64,000 bases of DNA from Luteipulveratus halotolerans (GCF_001247745.1 NZ_LAIR01000002.1:1922001-1986000); one strand, 5' to 3'. Positions 41,366 through 50,648 are shown, counted from the first letter of the stretch. Translations and numbers: made by a program. The notes: generated by a model not told the origin, from the letters alone.

Positions 41366-42229
41366 TCATCGAGCCGTGTCGTGCTCCAGCAGGAACGCCT
41401 GCAGCGCGGCCAGGTCGTCGGTGTTGAGCACGTCGACGTCGGCGGCGAGCAGCTCGGTCCAGATCGCCTCGCGAGCCGGCCCAGGCAGGTCGGGCGTCGC
41501 CCAGTAACGCACCTCGTAGCCGTCCGCGTGCAGTGTCGCCACCTGCTCGTGGAGCTTGTCCCGCTGCGTCTGCGGCATCGGCCCGATGCCCACCCAGGTG
41601 AAGTGGTTGAACCAGTTGTCGCTCACGAGCGGCAGCTGCTCGGCGGTCGCACCCTCGGGCAGCCTGTCGATGCGACCGTCGAAGCCGAACCAGCGTCGCT
41701 CGTCGTCGGAGGCGGTGATGTTGGCGAGGTTGCCGGACAGCACGGCGGTGACCGGTCGCTGCCGACGTCGGCCGTGCAGCCAGGACGTCATCAGCTCGGG
41801 GTACGCCGCGAGCTGGGCCTGCAGCACCGGGTACGCCGCCGGACCGTCGGACTTCACGTCGACCAGGAGGCGCAGCGCGTCCTTCCAGCCCGGGAAGACC
41901 GAGTGACCCTGCTGACGCACGATGCGCTGCAACGGGTCGAGGTAGTGGCTGCGCAGCGTGCGCGTGAGGTCCGGGCCGTCATGGCCGAGGTAGAGCTCGC
42001 CGTCGACGAGCCACACGTCGGCCTCGACCGAGGTGAACCCGTGCGAGAGCGCGTCGAGCAACGGGCGGGTGTGCTCGTAGTCGTTGTGCGCGTGCGCCCG
42101 GCGCAACGGCTGCGGCCCGGACGGGCGACGGGTCGTCGTCCCTGCATCGGCTCGGGCGGACAGGGCGAGCGGCGCGGCCAGGCCGAGGGCGCCGGCCACG
42201 AGGACGTTGCGGCGAGAGATCGCTGACAT
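41366..42229 (-). CDS. GDPD-like phosphodiesterase, exported by Tat
   Basis: 287 aa with a twin-arginine signal (SAISRRNVLVAGALGLAAP, cut near ARA/DAG). The body repeats the motifs of its downstream paralogue: RAHAHNDYEHTRPLLDALSH, SVEADVWLVDGELYLGHDGP and LLVDVKSDGPAA. It shares the same gene order and fold, so one gene copy has gained or lost the signal. Substrate unknown; phosphodiesters in lipids or teichoic acids are candidates. Confidence 0.86.
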   Translation of the reverse strand: MSAISRRNVLVAGALGLAAPLALSARADAGTTTRRPSGPQPLRRAHAHNDYEHTRPLLDALSHGFTSVEADVWLVDGELYLGHDGPDLTRTLRSHYLDPLQRIVRQQGHSVFPGWKDALRLLVDVKSDGPAAYPVLQAQLAAYPELMTSWLHGRRRQRPVTAVLSGNLANITASDDERRWFGFDGRIDRLPEGATAEQLPLVSDNWFNHFTWVGIGPMPQTQRDKLHEQVATLHADGYEVRYWATPDLPGPAREAIWTELLAADVDVLNTDDLAALQAFLLEHDTAR

Positions 42230-42312
42230 GCGCCCACTGTGTCGGTGGCCGGGCCGCGCGTGGGCGTCCGGCGGGCGACGAATCGGCGAAGGACGGTCGT
42301 ACGACGAGTGGC

Positions 42313-42702
42313 TCAGGCCGCGAGCAGCACGGCCTCATGCCCGGTGCCGGCGGGGGTCACGGCCGTGCTGCGCAGCGGCGTGACCGGCTCGACCGCGGAC
42401 GTGAGCTCACGGTGGGCGGCGCCCACGAGGTCGGCGACCCCGGCGCCGAGCGCGCCGCACAACGCCTCGAGCACCTCGGACGACGGCTCCTTGAGCCCCC
42501 GCTCGACCTCGGACAGATAGGGCATCGACACGCCCGCCTCGTCGGCGACGTCCGCGAGGGTGCGGCCCTGGTCGTGACGGGCCTTGCGCAGCAGCCCGCC
42601 GTAGACCTCGCGCAGCAGCGGGGCCGGCGGCGTACGACGCTGGGCGCCCTCCTGCGCCGGGCGCAGCGTGCGGACCGGAGCGAGGTGACGTCGCGGGCTC
42701 AT
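42313..42702 (-). CDS. XRE-family regulator, ClgR-like
   Basis: 129 aa with one helix-turn-helix (about 30-95): RKARHDQGRTLADVADEAGV then SMPYLSEVERGLKEPSSEVL. This block matches ClgR, the activator of Clp protease genes in actinobacteria, closely, but the identity is by pattern only. ATG at 42702 with TACCCT 6 nt upstream. The 83-nt gap before the Tat gene holds no site I can name. Confidence 0.82.
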   Translation of the reverse strand: MSPRRHLAPVRTLRPAQEGAQRRTPPAPLLREVYGGLLRKARHDQGRTLADVADEAGVSMPYLSEVERGLKEPSSEVLEALCGALGAGVADLVGAAHRELTSAVEPVTPLRSTAVTPAGTGHEAVLLAA

Positions 42703-42775
42703 GGTTCGAGGGTAGGCCGATGAGCGGGCGCGTGCGCGGTCATCGCGTCCGCGGTCAGCGAACACGCCGACCCGA

Positions 42776-43981
42776 TCAGAGCCGCTCGATGATCGCGGCG
42801 TTCGCGGTGCCGCCGGCCTCGCACATGGTCTGCAGTCCGTAGCGGCCGCCCGTGCGCTCGAGGACGCCGAGCAGCGTGGTCGCGAGGCGGGCTCCGCTGG
42901 CCCCGAGCGGGTGGCCGATCGCGATCGCGCCGCCGTGCACGTTGACCTTGGCGTGGTCGGCGCCGGTCTCGGCCTCCCAGGCGAGCACGACGGGCGAGAA
43001 GGCCTCGTTGACCTCGAAGGCGTCGATGTCGGCGATGGTCAGGCCCGCGCGCTTCAGCACCTTGGCCGTCGCCGGGATGATGCCGGTCAGCATCATGATC
43101 GGGTCGTCGGCCGCGACCGTCGCGGTGTGGATGCGCGCGCGGGGCGTCCAGCCGTGAGCAGCCGCCACCTCGCTGCTGGTGACGAGCACAGCCGCCGAGC
43201 CGTCGTTGACAGGGCTCGAGCTGCCGGCCGTCACCTTCCAGTCGATGTCACCGAACCGGTCGGTCCAGTGCTGGTCGGCGAACGGTGTACGCAGCCCTGC
43301 GAGCCCCTCCATCGACGTGGTCGGACGGATCGTCTCGTCCGTGTCGAGCTGGCGCACCGTCCCGTCGGAGGCGGTGACCTTGAGCGGGGCCACCTCTGCG
43401 TCGAACCACCTGTTCTTCCACGCCTGCGCCGCGCGCTGATGACTGGTGAGCGCGAACTCGTCGAGCTGCTCGCGGGTGAGTCCCCACTGGCGCGCGATGA
43501 GCTCGGCACTCACCCCCTGAGGAATCAGTCCACCCGGGTAGCGCGCCGCCACCGACGGACCGGCGAAGTCGCGGGGCACCCCGTCGACGAGGGCAGCGCT
43601 GCCGATCGGGACCCGGCTCATCGACTCGACGCCGGAGGCGATCGCGATGTCGTACGCCCCTGCGATCACTCCCTGCGCGGCAAAGCTGAGCGCCTGCTGG
43701 CTCGACCCGCACTGCCGGTCGACCGTGGTCGCGGGTACCGACTCGGGGAAGCCCGCGGCGAGCACGGCCATCCGGGTGGTGTTGGTGCTCTGCTCCCCCA
43801 CCTGCGCGACCGTGCCACCGATCACGTCGTCGATCTCGGCCGGGTCGAGACCGGTGCGCTCCGCGAGCGATCGCAGCACGTGCGCGTGCAGCTCGACCGG
43901 GTGCACCTCGCTGTACGCACCCCCTGGCTTGCCCTTGCCCAATGGTGTCCGAACGGCATCGACGATGACTGCGTCGCGCAT
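42776..43981 (-). CDS. Acetyl-CoA C-acyltransferase (thiolase)
   Basis: 401 aa, fatty-acid or acetyl-CoA thiolysis/condensation. Active-site Cys is C91 in DRQCGSSQQALSF; the second Cys is in LQTMCEAGG, and His-Gly in GGAIAIGHPLGASGA. Function in beta-oxidation is inferred. AGGAGG lies about 9 nt before the ATG. The divergent TetR gene and the two operators suggest repression by that regulator, with an acyl-CoA as likely inducer. Confidence 0.93.
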   Translation of the reverse strand: MRDAVIVDAVRTPLGKGKPGGAYSEVHPVELHAHVLRSLAERTGLDPAEIDDVIGGTVAQVGEQSTNTTRMAVLAAGFPESVPATTVDRQCGSSQQALSFAAQGVIAGAYDIAIASGVESMSRVPIGSAALVDGVPRDFAGPSVAARYPGGLIPQGVSAELIARQWGLTREQLDEFALTSHQRAAQAWKNRWFDAEVAPLKVTASDGTVRQLDTDETIRPTTSMEGLAGLRTPFADQHWTDRFGDIDWKVTAGSSSPVNDGSAAVLVTSSEVAAAHGWTPRARIHTATVAADDPIMMLTGIIPATAKVLKRAGLTIADIDAFEVNEAFSPVVLAWEAETGADHAKVNVHGGAIAIGHPLGASGARLATTLLGVLERTGGRYGLQTMCEAGGTANAAIIERL

Positions 43982-44004
43982 GGCGGTGCTCCTCCTGGAT
44001 CGAT

Positions 44005-44080
44005 ACGGACCGCTCGGTCCGTTACACCTCATGATGCATCGCGAGCCTGTGCCGTGCAACGTTTCGGACCGAGTGGTCCG
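44005..44080. promoter_or_regulatory. Two operators in the thiolase-tetR gap
   Basis: ACGGACCG-CT-CGGTCCGT (44005-44022, perfect 8-bp arms), 24 nt from the thiolase ATG, and CGGACC-GAGT-GGTCCG (44065-44080), just before TAGAGT (44082), a probable -10 of tetR. The two share the half-site CGGACC, so one repressor could cover both promoters. Confidence 0.75.
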
Positions 44081-44116
44081 TTAGAGTAGGACGAGAGCCG
44101 ATGAGAGGTGAGTCCT

Positions 44117-44680
44117 ATGCCACGCCAGGCAGATCCGACGACACGCGACCGCATCCTGCGGACGTCGACCCGGCTGTTCTACCGCGAGGGTGTGCAGGCC
44201 GTCGGGATGGCCCGCATCATCGACGAGGCGGGGTGCGGCAAGAACGCGCTCTACCGTCACTTCCCCAGCAAGAGCGACCTGGTGACCGCCTACCTCGACG
44301 AGTTCGCAATCGCGCGCGACGAGGCCGCCAGCGCGGCGCTCGACGGCGTCGACGACCCGGCGCAGGCCCTGATCACGCTGACGCGCCAGATCGCAGCCGA
44401 CGCGTCGCACCGTTCGTTCCGCGGCTGCGCGATCCGCAACTACCTGCGCGAGACGCCACCGGCGGACGACACGGCCGCCCGCCGCGCCCGTACCTGCGTA
44501 CGACGGTGGCGTCGCCGCATCGACCACCTCGTCGGCGAGCTCGGCGTGGCCGACCCGAAGACCCTCGCCGACCGCATCTGGCTGATCCACGAGGGCCTGT
44601 ACGCCGACGGCCGCCGCTCGGCGACGGTGGCCGTCGACCTCGTCGAGGAGCTGATCACCTCGGCCAAGAAAGTGGGATGA
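44117..44680 (+). CDS. TetR-family transcriptional regulator
   Basis: 187 aa: DNA-binding domain about 8-55 (TRLFYREGVQAVGMARIIDE, CGKNALYRHFPSKSDLV) and an all-helical ligand domain of unknown inducer. ATG 44117 has GAGGTGA upstream, better than the GTG three codons earlier. Its stop codon falls inside the 3' end of rnpB on the other strand. Regulates probably itself and the thiolase through the sites at 44005-44080. Confidence 0.9.
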   Translation: MPRQADPTTRDRILRTSTRLFYREGVQAVGMARIIDEAGCGKNALYRHFPSKSDLVTAYLDEFAIARDEAASAALDGVDDPAQALITLTRQIAADASHRSFRGCAIRNYLRETPPADDTAARRARTCVRRWRRRIDHLVGELGVADPKTLADRIWLIHEGLYADGRRSATVAVDLVEELITSAKKVG

Positions 44681-45057
44681 GTCGGCCGATACGCCGGGTT
44701 CTGTTCCGCCGCACCGTTGCCAGCGCGGCGGCGACGACCATCCATCTACGACGACTGTTGCCAGCCGCCTCCAGCGGTCTACCCGCATGCTCGGGCGGGC
44801 CGCCCTCGGACGCATGCTGTCCGACCTTGCTCCAGGTGGGGTTTACCGAGCCGCTCCAGTCACCTGGAGCGCTGGTGGTCTCTTACACCACCGTTTCACC
44901 CTTACCGACCGGCTCGCACCGGTCGGCGGTCTGTTCTCTGTGGCACTGTCCCGCGGGTCGCCCCGGATGGCCGTTAACCATCACCTTGCCCTGTGGAGCC
45001 CGGACGTTCCTCGGCGTCAGGCGAACCTGACGACGCGGCCGTCTGGCCGACTCATCC
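44675..45057 (-). ncRNA. rnpB: RNase P RNA (type A)
   Basis: Catalytic RNA that cuts 5' leaders from pre-tRNA. Read on the minus strand: GAGGAACGTCCGGGCTCCAC near the 5' end, then GGTAAGGGTGAAACGGTGGT, GGTAAACCCCACC, AGATGGATGG and ACAGAACCCGGCGTA. The ends pair as helix P1: GGATGAGTCGGCC (45045-45057) with its complement at 44675-44687. Length is about 383 nt, normal for actinobacteria. The last nucleotides overlap the end of tetR. A possible -10 (TAGCAT) lies 8 nt before the 5' end. Confidence 0.97.
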
Positions 45058-45076
45058 ACTAGGACATGCTAGTGCC

Positions 45077-46167
45077 GTGGAGCCAGTACGCGATATCGCC
45101 TCGAGCAGCTGCCCGGACCGAGCCTGGATCGACCATGCCGTACGCCGGCTGCTCGCCGACGCCAACCGCAGCGCCGACACCCACCTGATCCAGGTCCCGC
45201 TGCCCGACGGTGGGACGTCGACCTCTACCTCAAGGACGAGTCCACCCACCCGACCGGCAGCCTCAAGCACCGCCTCGCCCGGTCGCTGTTCCTCTACGCG
45301 ATCTGCAACGGCTGGATCGGCCCACGCACCACGGTGATCGAGGCCTCCTCGGGTTCGACCGCGATCTCCGAGGCGTTCTTCGCCCGCATGATCGGGCTGC
45401 GGTTCGTCGCGGTCATGGCGCGCTCCACGAGCCCCGACAAGGTCGCGCTCATCGAGCGCGAGGGCGGCATCTGTCACCTCGTCGACGACCCGGCCTCGGT
45501 GTACGACGTCGCCCGCTCGCTCGCCGCAGACTGCGACGGCCACTACATGGACCAGTTCACCTATGCCGAGCGTGCGACCGACTGGCGCGGCAACAACAAC
45601 ATCACCGAGTCGGTGTTCGAGCAGATGGCGCTCGAACGACACCCCGTCCCGAACTGGATCGTCGTCGGTGCCGGCACCGGAGGCACGTCGGCGACGATCG
45701 GCCGCTATACGCGTTACCGCGGCTTGTCGTCCCGCCTCGCCGTGGTCGATCCTGAGGGGTCGGCGTTCCTCAACAGCTATGCGGGAGAGGGAGATTCGGG
45801 CACCGGATCCCGGATCGAGGGCATCGGCCGGCCGCGTGTCGAGCCGAGCTTCAACCCGCTCGTCGTCGACAGGATGCTCGGCGTCCCTGATGCGGCGTCG
45901 ATCGCTGCGATGCGGTTCCTGCGCGAGCGCACCGGCCTGCGGGCGGGCGCCTCGACCGGCACCAACCTCTACGGCGCCCTCAAGCTCGCGTGCGAGATGC
46001 GGGCAGCCGGCGAGGCGGGCAGCATCGTGGCGCTGCTGTGCGACCACGCCGAACGGTACAAGCAGACCTACGACGACGACAGCTGGCTCGCCGAGCGCGG
46101 ACTCGAGCTGTCGGCGTACGACGCCGTGCTCAGCCGCGCCTGGGATGACGGCGTCTGGACGGGCTGA
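45077..46167 (+). pseudogene. Cysteine-synthase-family PLP enzyme, frameshifted
   Basis: PLP lyase related to O-acetylserine sulfhydrylase. From GTG 45077 the first frame reads SCPDRAWIDHAVRRLLADAN up to VPLPDG (about 45210). From there the frame one base off reads DVDLYLKDESTHPTGSLKHR, with the PLP Lys, and continues to WDDGVWTG. It keeps ASSGSTAISEAF and GAGTGGTSATIG. Total 1091 nt, one short of whole codons, and the length is right for the 364-aa family. So one base is missing near 45210-45218. Either the gene has just died, or the assembly dropped a base. A product from GTG 45334 would lack the Lys domain. Confidence 0.85.
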
Positions 46168-46237
46168 CTCGGAATCAACGGCACGCGCTTCCAGATCGAG
46201 ACCGACGCCTGCTGGATACCCAGTCCGGCCGGTGACT

Positions 46238-46268
46238 GTGCACTGGTTCGTGTGGCGAACCAGTGCAC
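46238..46268. terminator. Hairpin after the PLP gene
   Basis: GTGCACTGGTTCG, 5-nt loop, CGAACCAGTGCAC: a perfect 13-bp stem, without a U-tract. The rest of the 234-nt gap (46168-46401) shows nothing else. Confidence 0.6.
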
Positions 46269-46401
46269 GGTCGTCGTCCAACCCTCCCCTCGACCGCAAC
46301 GGCCGGTGCCCGCGCGTCCGGGCAGAACCGGCAATCATGTTGCCGCCGAGGGCGGGCCCTGGTGGACTTCGTCCAGCACCGACCGAACTCAAGGAGACCG
46401 A

Positions 46402-47220
46402 GTGCCCCTGACTGCCACCGGCATCGCGTACGACCACGAGCCCGCTCGTGACCCCAGCTCACCTCGCGTGGTCTTCATCCACGCCGGCATCGCTGACCGC
46501 CGCGTGTGGGACCCGCAGATCGACGCCCTGCGTGGCGAGTACGACCTGACCCGCCTCGACCTGCGCGGCTTCGGAGAGAGCGCCACCGCGCCGACCCGGC
46601 CGTTCCGGCACGACCAGGACGTCGCCGCCACGCTCAAGGAGCTCGAACTCGAGGGCGTCCACCTGGTCGGCTCGTCGTACGGCGCCGGCGTGGCGGTCGA
46701 GACGGCGCTGCTGCACGGCGACCTGGTCGCCTCGCTCGTGCTCGCTCCCCCGGGCGGCAGCCTGCTCGCATCACTCACCGACACACTGTCGGCGTTCTTC
46801 GCCGAGGAGGAGCGCGCACTCGACGCCGGCGACCTCGACCGCGCCGTCGAGGCCAACGTCGACGCCTGGGTGATCGGCACCGGACGGACCGCGGACGACG
46901 TCACCCCGGGCGTCGCCGATGCCGTACGCACGATGCAGCGCCGCACGTTCGAGCTGGGTCAGCAGCTCGGTGACATCGACGCCGACGAGGTCGACCCGCC
47001 CGCGCTCGAACGGCTGGAAGCGATCACGGCCCCGACGCTGCTCGTCGTCGGCGGGCACGACATGGACACGTCGATCGATGCCGCCGAGCACGTCGAGTCG
47101 GGACTGCGCGACGTCACCCGGCACGACTGGCCGGACGTCGCGCACCTGCCCTCACTGGAGCAGCCCGAGAGGTTCACCGAGCTGCTCCGCGCGTGGATCG
47201 CGGAGCGCGAGCAGGCCTGA
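46402..47220 (+). CDS. Alpha/beta-hydrolase
   Basis: 272 aa with the nucleophile elbow VGSSYGAGVAVETAL (Ser), oxyanion strand FIHAGIADRRVWDP, and the catalytic His in DVAHLPSLEQPERF; the acid is probably in GGHDMDTS. No signal peptide. The substrate is unknown. GTG start with AAGGAG 5-6 nt upstream; longer in-frame starts cover the hairpin. Confidence 0.88.
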   Translation: MPLTATGIAYDHEPARDPSSPRVVFIHAGIADRRVWDPQIDALRGEYDLTRLDLRGFGESATAPTRPFRHDQDVAATLKELELEGVHLVGSSYGAGVAVETALLHGDLVASLVLAPPGGSLLASLTDTLSAFFAEEERALDAGDLDRAVEANVDAWVIGTGRTADDVTPGVADAVRTMQRRTFELGQQLGDIDADEVDPPALERLEAITAPTLLVVGGHDMDTSIDAAEHVESGLRDVTRHDWPDVAHLPSLEQPERFTELLRAWIAEREQA

Positions 47221-47223
47221 GCC

Positions 47224-48660
47224 TCAGACGATCTCGAGCACGACCTTGCGCGTCGAGATGTCGGCGCTGACGACCTTGACCTGGACGTCAGCGCCGAGCT
47301 CGGCCGCGCCGTCGCAGGAGCCGACGACCGCGAAGTCCTTGAGCTGGACGAGCACGCCCTTGTCGCGCTTCTCGACCGCGGACGCTGCCAGCGACTCACC
47401 GATGTGGCTGGCCAGCACGGCAGCCTCCGCTGCGTCGGCACACGCACGCTCGACCTTGCCTGCCAGCTCGTCGGTCGACCTCATGATGTCGGGCAACGTC
47501 GGCAGCGCCTGCCGCACCCAGTCGGGCACCTGCTCGCCCCGGCTGAGTGCCTCACAGATCGTGAGACCGAACCGGTCGACCAGACGCCGCAGCGGCGCGG
47601 TCACGTGGGCGTACGGCGCCGCGACCGCCGCCTGCTCGGGCTGGTCGGGCACATCACCGTCGAACGGTGTGTAGCCGGCGCCCCTGAACAACGACGTCGC
47701 CGCGTGGATCAGCGCCAGGTGCTTGGGGTCGGAGCGGTCGAGCGTGCGCAGGAACTCGCCGTAGGGCTGCTCGGCCGGCCACGGCACACCGAGCGCGGCG
47801 GCCTGACGGTGGAACCGCTGCAGAGCCTCCTGGTCGGCCGCCGGCATGGTGCGCAGGATGCCGATCTGCGCGTGCAGCATCATCTCGGCCGCGACCATGC
47901 CGGTCAGCAACGAGATCTGAGCGTTCCAGTCCTCGCTCGCAAGGACCGGACGGAAGGACAGCGTGTAGGTGTCGCCCTCGCGGGAGATCTCCTGCTCGGG
48001 CATCGGCAGGCTCGCGCCGCCGCGCTCGCGCTCGAGCGCGATGCGCCGCTCGCCGACCTCCTTCAGCAGCGCGACGCGCTCGTCGGCGGTGCCTCCGTCG
48101 ATCGCCTGCTGGACCTGGTCGTAGTCGAACCGGTCCTGGCTGCGCACCTGCGCGCGGTAGACCTCGGCCGACTGGGTCTCACCGCGGGCGTCGAGCGTGA
48201 TGTCCCAGACGAACGCCGGTCGGACCTCGCCCGGGAGCAGGCTCGCAGCGCCCTCGCTGAGCACCTCCGGGTGCAGCGGGATGCGCACGTCGGGCAGGTA
48301 GAGCGTCTGGCCGCGCTTGCGGGTCTCGGCGTCCAGAGCACCGCCCGGCCGGACGAACGAGGGGACGTCGGCGATGGCGTAGCGCAGGCGGAACCCGTCG
48401 CCGGCCCGCTCCAGGTGGATGGCCTGGTCGAGGTCCTTGGACTCCGGCGGGTCGACCGTGAAGAACGGGACCGCGGTCTCGTCGCGCTCAGGCAGCTGCG
48501 CCGACTCGGCGGCCTGCTGAGCCTCGGCTGCGGCGTCATCCGGGTAGGACGTCGGCAGCTCGAGCTCGGTGCGGACCGCCTGGAACGCCTGCTCCAGCGG
48601 GCCGGCGTCGGCACCGGCGTCGGGGTCGGCCTGAGGGGCAACGATCTGTCGCTTCGGCAT
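47224..48660 (-). CDS. RNB-domain exoribonuclease (RNase II/R-like)
   Basis: 478 aa. The RNB core (about 60-380) has the metal-binding block DPPESKDLDQAIHLE with four Asp/Glu and the later VTAPLRRLVDRFGLTI. The C-terminal S1-like barrel ends in VKVVSADISTRKVVLEIV. It lacks the N-terminal cold-shock domains of RNase R, as do many actinobacterial homologues. Degrades RNA from the 3' end. TAAGGT lies 7 nt before the ATG (MPKRQIV). Confidence 0.92.
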   Translation of the reverse strand: MPKRQIVAPQADPDAGADAGPLEQAFQAVRTELELPTSYPDDAAAEAQQAAESAQLPERDETAVPFFTVDPPESKDLDQAIHLERAGDGFRLRYAIADVPSFVRPGGALDAETRKRGQTLYLPDVRIPLHPEVLSEGAASLLPGEVRPAFVWDITLDARGETQSAEVYRAQVRSQDRFDYDQVQQAIDGGTADERVALLKEVGERRIALERERGGASLPMPEQEISREGDTYTLSFRPVLASEDWNAQISLLTGMVAAEMMLHAQIGILRTMPAADQEALQRFHRQAAALGVPWPAEQPYGEFLRTLDRSDPKHLALIHAATSLFRGAGYTPFDGDVPDQPEQAAVAAPYAHVTAPLRRLVDRFGLTICEALSRGEQVPDWVRQALPTLPDIMRSTDELAGKVERACADAAEAAVLASHIGESLAASAVEKRDKGVLVQLKDFAVVGSCDGAAELGADVQVKVVSADISTRKVVLEIV

Positions 48661-48718
48661 GGGCCTCACCTTATGCACCTCGGCCCGCCGCGGTGGGCAA
48701 GCGCGGAACCGCGTGTGC

Positions 48719-49384
48719 TCATGAGCCGGGTACGACGACGCCGTGCTCGTACGCGAAGACCACGGCCTGCGCCCGGTCGCGCAGGCTCAGCTTGGCGAGC
48801 ACCCGCGACACGTGGGTCTTGACCGTCTGCTCAGCCACGAAGAGCCGGGCCGCGATCTCGGCGTTGGACAGGCCGGCCGCGACCAGCTCGAGCACCTCAC
48901 GCTCGCGCGTGGTGAGCCCGTCGAGCAGTCGTGAGTGCTTGGGCACGGCGCTGCGCCGTTGGGTGGCCTCGGCGATGAGGCGCTTGGTGATGCTCGGTGC
49001 GAGCAGCGAGTCGCCCTGGGACACCACCCGCACGGCGCGCGCGAGCTCGTCGGCCGGGGCGTCCTTGAGCATGAATCCACTCGCCCCGATGCGCAGCGCC
49101 TCGTAGACGTACTCGTCGATGTCGAACGTCGTCAGCATCAGGACCTTCGGGCGCGTCGGGCTCGGCGAGGACATGATCGTCGCCGTCGCCTCGAGGCCGT
49201 TGACCTCGGGCATGCGCACGTCCATCAGGACGACGTCGGGCGTCAGCCGCGCGACCTCCCGCACCGCCTGCGCTCCGTCGGGCGCCTCGCCGATGACGCT
49301 GATGTCGGGCTGAGACCCGAGCAGCGCACCGATCCCCTGTCGCACCATTGCCTGGTCGTCCACGATGACCACCGTGATCGTCAT
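48719..49384 (-). CDS. NarL/LuxR-type response regulator
   Basis: 221 aa: receiver domain with VVIVDDQAMVRQG and the phospho-acceptor D55 (VVLMDVRMP), Lys in GFMLKDAPADEL, then a LuxR helix-turn-helix (LTTREREVLELVAAGLSNAE, EQTVKTHVSRVLAKL). Start 4 nt after the kinase stop, so one operon with the sensor upstream. Targets unknown. Confidence 0.95.
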   Translation of the reverse strand: MTITVVIVDDQAMVRQGIGALLGSQPDISVIGEAPDGAQAVREVARLTPDVVLMDVRMPEVNGLEATATIMSSPSPTRPKVLMLTTFDIDEYVYEALRIGASGFMLKDAPADELARAVRVVSQGDSLLAPSITKRLIAEATQRRSAVPKHSRLLDGLTTREREVLELVAAGLSNAEIAARLFVAEQTVKTHVSRVLAKLSLRDRAQAVVFAYEHGVVVPGS

Positions 49385-49388
49385 GGAC

Positions 49389-50648
49389 TCAACCTAGGCC
49401 CGTGAGCTGCGGTCGGCCCTCCAGGGGCACACTCGCGTGCACGACGAACCCGCCGTCCTGGGACGGTGCCGCGTAGAACGTGCCACCGACGGCCTCCGCC
49501 CGGGCTCGCATGCCCGAGATGCCGTTGCCCCCACCGCGATCGGCGGTGATGACGTCCTCGGCACGGGTCGGCGGACCGTTGCGGACGGCGAGCTCGGCGT
49601 GAGATCCGCTGCGCGCCAGCGTGACCTCGACCGGCGCACCCGGTGCGTGCCGGCTCGCGTTGGCGAGCGACTCCTGCAGGATGCGGTGCAGGACGAGCGC
49701 CGTACCCGTCGGGCACTCCTCCGGACGGATGTCGAGCCGCCACGACACGTCGACCCCGGCAGCGCGCGTCCCCTCGAGCAACGCCGGCATCTGGGCGATC
49801 CCCGGCTGCGGAGCGGTCTCACCCGCGTTGTTCTCCTGGCGCAGCACACCCAGCACACCGCGTACCTCGTTGAGGGCCTGCCGCGCGGCCGACTCGATGC
49901 CGGCGAACTCCTCGCGCGCCTGCGGTGAGACGTCGTCGAGCCGGTACGGCGCACTCTGCGCCTGCACCACGACCATCGACATGTGGTGCGCGACGCCGTC
50001 GTGCAGCTCGCGGGCGATGCGGCTGCGCTCCTCGACCACGGCGCGCCGCGCACGCTCGACCTCGGTGGCCTCGGACTGCTCGGCCAGCTGGCGACGGGAC
50101 AGCACCAGCCACCGGATCAGCAGCCCGAACGCGACCGTCAGCACCGCGCCGATGGCCCATGGCTTGAGCTCGTCCGGCATCGCGACCAGGAACAGCACGA
50201 CGCTGCCGAGCGTCACCAGGCCCACCTCGACCGGGGCGGCGAGCATCGCTGCGACCAGGATCGTCAGCAGCAGGATCAAGAAGTGCGTCACCGGCCACGG
50301 CATCGGGGCGACGGGCAGCGGGTCGAACAGCACCCACCAGACCACGGCACCGGCCGCGCTCGCCGCCCATGCGTAGAACGGCCACCTGCGCAGCATCACG
50401 ATCGGCAGCACCTGCATGACACCGAGCACGGGCCACAACGAGGCCGGGACGTCGTGCGACTCGCCCGTCGTCGGCCAGGCGATGGAGAGCATGATCGCCG
50501 CGAGCAGTGCTGCGGGAAGGTCGGGGTGCAGCTGGCTGAGGCGGGTCAGCAGACGTAGACCGCGACCCATCCCCTTGGTGGCGGACCACGAGCCGCGCGC
50601 GACGGCGCGAGTGGCCGCCACCGGACGTGGACGCGGAAGTCTGGGCAT
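49389..50648 (-). CDS. Membrane sensor histidine kinase, NarL-type partner
   Basis: 419 aa. Five or six membrane segments (about 45-195, no large external domain) precede the HisKA_3 helix RSRIARELHDGVAHHMSMVV (phospho-His) and the ATPase part (ILQESLANASRHAPGAPVE, GGGNGISGMRARAEAVGG). The architecture fits kinases that sense membrane or envelope stress. ATG 50648 has TAGCCT 7 nt upstream. Paired with the regulator downstream. Confidence 0.92.
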   Translation of the reverse strand: MPRLPRPRPVAATRAVARGSWSATKGMGRGLRLLTRLSQLHPDLPAALLAAIMLSIAWPTTGESHDVPASLWPVLGVMQVLPIVMLRRWPFYAWAASAAGAVVWWVLFDPLPVAPMPWPVTHFLILLLTILVAAMLAAPVEVGLVTLGSVVLFLVAMPDELKPWAIGAVLTVAFGLLIRWLVLSRRQLAEQSEATEVERARRAVVEERSRIARELHDGVAHHMSMVVVQAQSAPYRLDDVSPQAREEFAGIESAARQALNEVRGVLGVLRQENNAGETAPQPGIAQMPALLEGTRAAGVDVSWRLDIRPEECPTGTALVLHRILQESLANASRHAPGAPVEVTLARSGSHAELAVRNGPPTRAEDVITADRGGGNGISGMRARAEAVGGTFYAAPSQDGGFVVHASVPLEGRPQLTGLG

